Positions 62,213 through 64,000 of a stretch of DNA of 64,000 bases are shown here, one piece after another. How positions within the stretch are numbered: the stretch's first letter is position 1; the number at the start of each line of letters is the position of its first letter. This DNA is from Trichobilharzia regenti (taxonomy: Eukaryota; Platyhelminthes; Trematoda; Strigeidida; Schistosomatidae): contig OX235267.1 of NCBI GenBank assembly GCA_944472135.2, positions 33,263,312 through 33,327,311 on the forward strand, given 5' to 3'. Below the pieces are notes generated by a model. It saw nothing but the letters and a program-made list of their open reading frames with translations. It did not search any database and was not told the DNA's origin. Position numbers and translations under genes: made by a program.

Positions 62213-62404
62213 TGTGGTGATTGACTATTTCTATCTCTGTATTGTTTAAATACTTACTGTTGATTGTCAATATTTCTTATATAAATTGCATTATAATTCC
62301 GCTAAATAAAAATCCCTGAATTCCACCCTCGCTGTGTTTTGGTTGGATTCGTGTAATTCGGTCATCTCGAAATACTAATACTACGATTACAAAATATCAC
62401 AACA
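62213..62404 (+). repeat. LTR of Gypsy-like element A
   Basis: The 192-nt segment starts TGTGGTGATTGAC and ends ACAACA just before CGGCGTCGCGATGG. A diverged counterpart (about 14% by eye) lies at 63,467-63,660. It interrupts the CR1-like frame. Confidence 0.8.
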
Positions 62405-62417
62405 AATCGGCGTCGCG

Positions 62418-63230
62418 ATGGAACTAAATGACCTTGGAAAATTTCCTATAAATGGTCCTCCGCGGGAGATTGCTGATTATTTTGAATGCTTCGATGCGTG
62501 GTGCATTTCAAAGAACGTTCGGGATGACAAAATACCAGCACATTTCATTACTGCTATTGGGCTAGATGCGTATAGCCTAATAAAGACTCTGTCGTTTCCG
62601 GATAAACCTATTTCTCTGTCATATGTCAAGATTCGTGAACTTCTGATAGATCACTTCCATATAACTACTTTTGAGACGCGAGAGAGGGCTCAATTCAACA
62701 AACTGGTTCGTGCTCCCAACCAGAAGATTAGAGACTTCATTCTTCAACTTCAAATTCAAGCCTCAAAGTGTAACTTTGGAGATCAGCTGCATACTCAACT
62801 ACGTGATCGTCTAATTGCTGGAATCAATAATCCTAAGTTAGAGAGAGAGTTAATTCAGATTCCTTCTTGTACCTTTCAAACTGCTAAAGATTTATGTATG
62901 ACATATGAAGATGTCAATAATGAATACTCTGCTCCCACTACGTCAGTATCTGATGTTATGCTTTCTAAAGTCGAAAATACAAGTGGTCATGGAAAGCAAT
63001 CCAAACTGCCGTCCACAAGTAATAGAATGCAGCCAGAGATCAAAAACATTAAACCGTGTTTATCCTGTGGAAAGTTACATCTACGAAGCACTTGCCGTTT
63101 TCGGGGTGCTAAGTGTCACAAATGTGGTAAAGCTAGACATATCAAGACTGTTTGCAGAAGTTCGAATAGTTACGTTACTCAGAATCATGATAATTCTTCC
63201 AACTTATCTGGTAAAATGCAGTCTCAATAG
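62418..63230 (+). CDS. Gag, Gypsy-like element A
   Basis: 270 residues start at the ATG 13 nt after the LTR. Residues 1-170 are a retrotransposon capsid-like domain (EIADYFECFDAWC, FETRERAQFNKLV). Two CCHC knuckles follow: Cys214-Cys217-His221-Cys226 (CX2CX3HX4C) and Cys233-Cys236-His241-Cys246 (CX2CX4HX4C). The pair resembles the schistosome element Boudicca, from memory. It ends at TAG 63,228-63,230. The protease follows in the +1 frame, so a frameshift would be required to make Gag-Pol. Confidence 0.8.
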   Translation: MELNDLGKFPINGPPREIADYFECFDAWCISKNVRDDKIPAHFITAIGLDAYSLIKTLSFPDKPISLSYVKIRELLIDHFHITTFETRERAQFNKLVRAPNQKIRDFILQLQIQASKCNFGDQLHTQLRDRLIAGINNPKLERELIQIPSCTFQTAKDLCMTYEDVNNEYSAPTTSVSDVMLSKVENTSGHGKQSKLPSTSNRMQPEIKNIKPCLSCGKLHLRSTCRFRGAKCHKCGKARHIKTVCRSSNSYVTQNHDNSSNLSGKMQSQ

Positions 63231-63474
63231 TCAATCTCATCTAATGAGAAACTTCACTACAAGTTCAGGCAAGTCCCATTGTTTTATAATTGATACTGGG
63301 AGTACCGAATCTATTATTTCTAAGAAAAATTTACAATCGATTTGTAAGAATGTCCAGATAGACCCTACTACTAGTTCAATTACAGGCATAACTGGTCATA
63401 AATTACCTCTTATCAGTGCTACTAACATTTCTTTGAAATCAGACAGTGGTAATTTTGTAAATATTCTGTGGTGA
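63231..63474 (+). pseudogene. Protease remnant of element A
   Basis: In the frame after Gag the sequence reads CFIIDTGSTESIIS (active-site DTG at 63,292-63,300) and continues to residues NFVNILW. It is then cut by the start of the next LTR at 63,467. No RT follows within the window. Confidence 0.75.
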
Positions 63475-63660
63475 TTGACAATTTCTATCTCTGTATTGTT
63501 TAAATACTTACTGTTGACTGTTGATATGTTTCTTATATGAATTGCATTCTAATTCCGCTAAATACGAATTCCTGATTGCTGCCCTCTCTGGGTTTTGTTT
63601 AGATTCTTATAATTCCGTCAGACCGAAATACTAATATTACAAGTACAATAAATTACTACA
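63467..63660 (+). repeat. LTR of Gypsy-like element B
   Basis: The 194-nt segment has the same termini as LTR A but differs at many positions. It is followed by the same primer-site context and start codon. It begins in the middle of element A's protease. Confidence 0.8.
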
Positions 63661-63673
63661 AATTGGCGTCGCG

Positions 63674-64000
63674 ATGGAGCTAAGTAACCTGGGAAAATTC
63701 CCCATTAATGGGTCTCCGCGGGAGATTGCTGATTATTTTGAATGCTTTGATGCGTGGTGCATTTCCAAGAATGTTCGGGATGATAAAATACCTGCTCATT
63801 TCATCACCGCTATTGGGCTTGATGCATATAGCCTGGTGAAGAATCTGGCATTTCCAGATAAACCCATTTCTTTGTCATATGACAAGATCCGTGAACTTCT
63901 GATAGATCACTTCCATATAACTACTTTTGAGACGCGAGAGAGGGCTCAATTCAACAAACTGGTTCGTGCTCCCAACCAGAAGATTAGAGACTTCATTCTT
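63674..64000 (+). CDS. Gag, Gypsy-like element B (runs off window)
   Basis: An open frame of at least 109 codons starts at ATG 63,674 and continues past the window edge. It aligns codon for codon with Gag A. The first 70 codons differ in about 30 bases over 212. The last 110 bases are identical to Gag A. This abrupt change suggests gene conversion or a mosaic. Confidence 0.8.
   Translation, partial: MELSNLGKFPINGSPREIADYFECFDAWCISKNVRDDKIPAHFITAIGLDAYSLVKNLAFPDKPISLSYDKIRELLIDHFHITTFETRERAQFNKLVRAPNQKIRDFIL

Overview
The window is almost certainly from a blood-fluke (Schistosoma-type trematode) nuclear genome. The reasons are AT-rich eukaryotic DNA with GT/AG-spliced genes, RTE/SR2-like non-LTR elements with (AAT)n tails, Penelope-like elements with GIY-YIG domains, BEL and Ty3/Gypsy LTR elements, and tRNA-headed SINEs that carry an Sm-alpha-type hammerhead ribozyme. 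There are no bacterial operons, CRISPR arrays or rRNA genes. Family names come from memory of the families and were not checked by search.

Layout. 1-8,420 is one copy of a long direct duplication whose second copy is 24,293-32,712 (constant offset 24,292, very few differences). It holds decayed RTE elements, SINEs, an inverted pair of ribozyme SINEs and a solo LTR. 8,420-24,292 is the spacer. It holds a two-exon secreted cysteine-rich peptide gene (9,232-14,471) whose intron contains about 2.07 kb of (TCTA)n, then an RTE element split by a tandem three-LTR, two-body Gypsy-like element without reverse transcriptase (15,722-21,671), then a Penelope-like remnant. 32.7-39 kb is repeat-rich: a full-length but broken RTE, a Penelope-like element, and solo LTRs. 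39,629-41,522 (minus) is a second two-exon secreted cysteine-rich gene of the same design as the first. 42-57 kb is a mosaic of ribozyme SINEs, including a 396-nt tandem with intact ribozyme cores, RTE fragments and Penelope-like fragments, one of them an inverted partner of the copy at 34.5-35.9 kb. 57-64 kb holds a BEL/Pao-like gag pseudogene, a CR1-like reverse transcriptase (minus), and two Gypsy-like elements head to tail at the right edge.

The two host genes that can be supported encode small secreted peptides (about 87 and 81 residues). In each, exon 1 is a signal peptide, a phase-1 intron follows, and exon 2 encodes twelve cysteines in the order C-C-CC-C-C-C-C-CC-C-C, i.e. two consecutive cystine-knot-like units. 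They resemble the schistosome UPF0506 family as I remember it. Both have a TATATATAAAC box just upstream, and they point toward each other across about 25 kb of mobile DNA. Nearly everything else is mobile-element sequence at different stages of decay, often nested.
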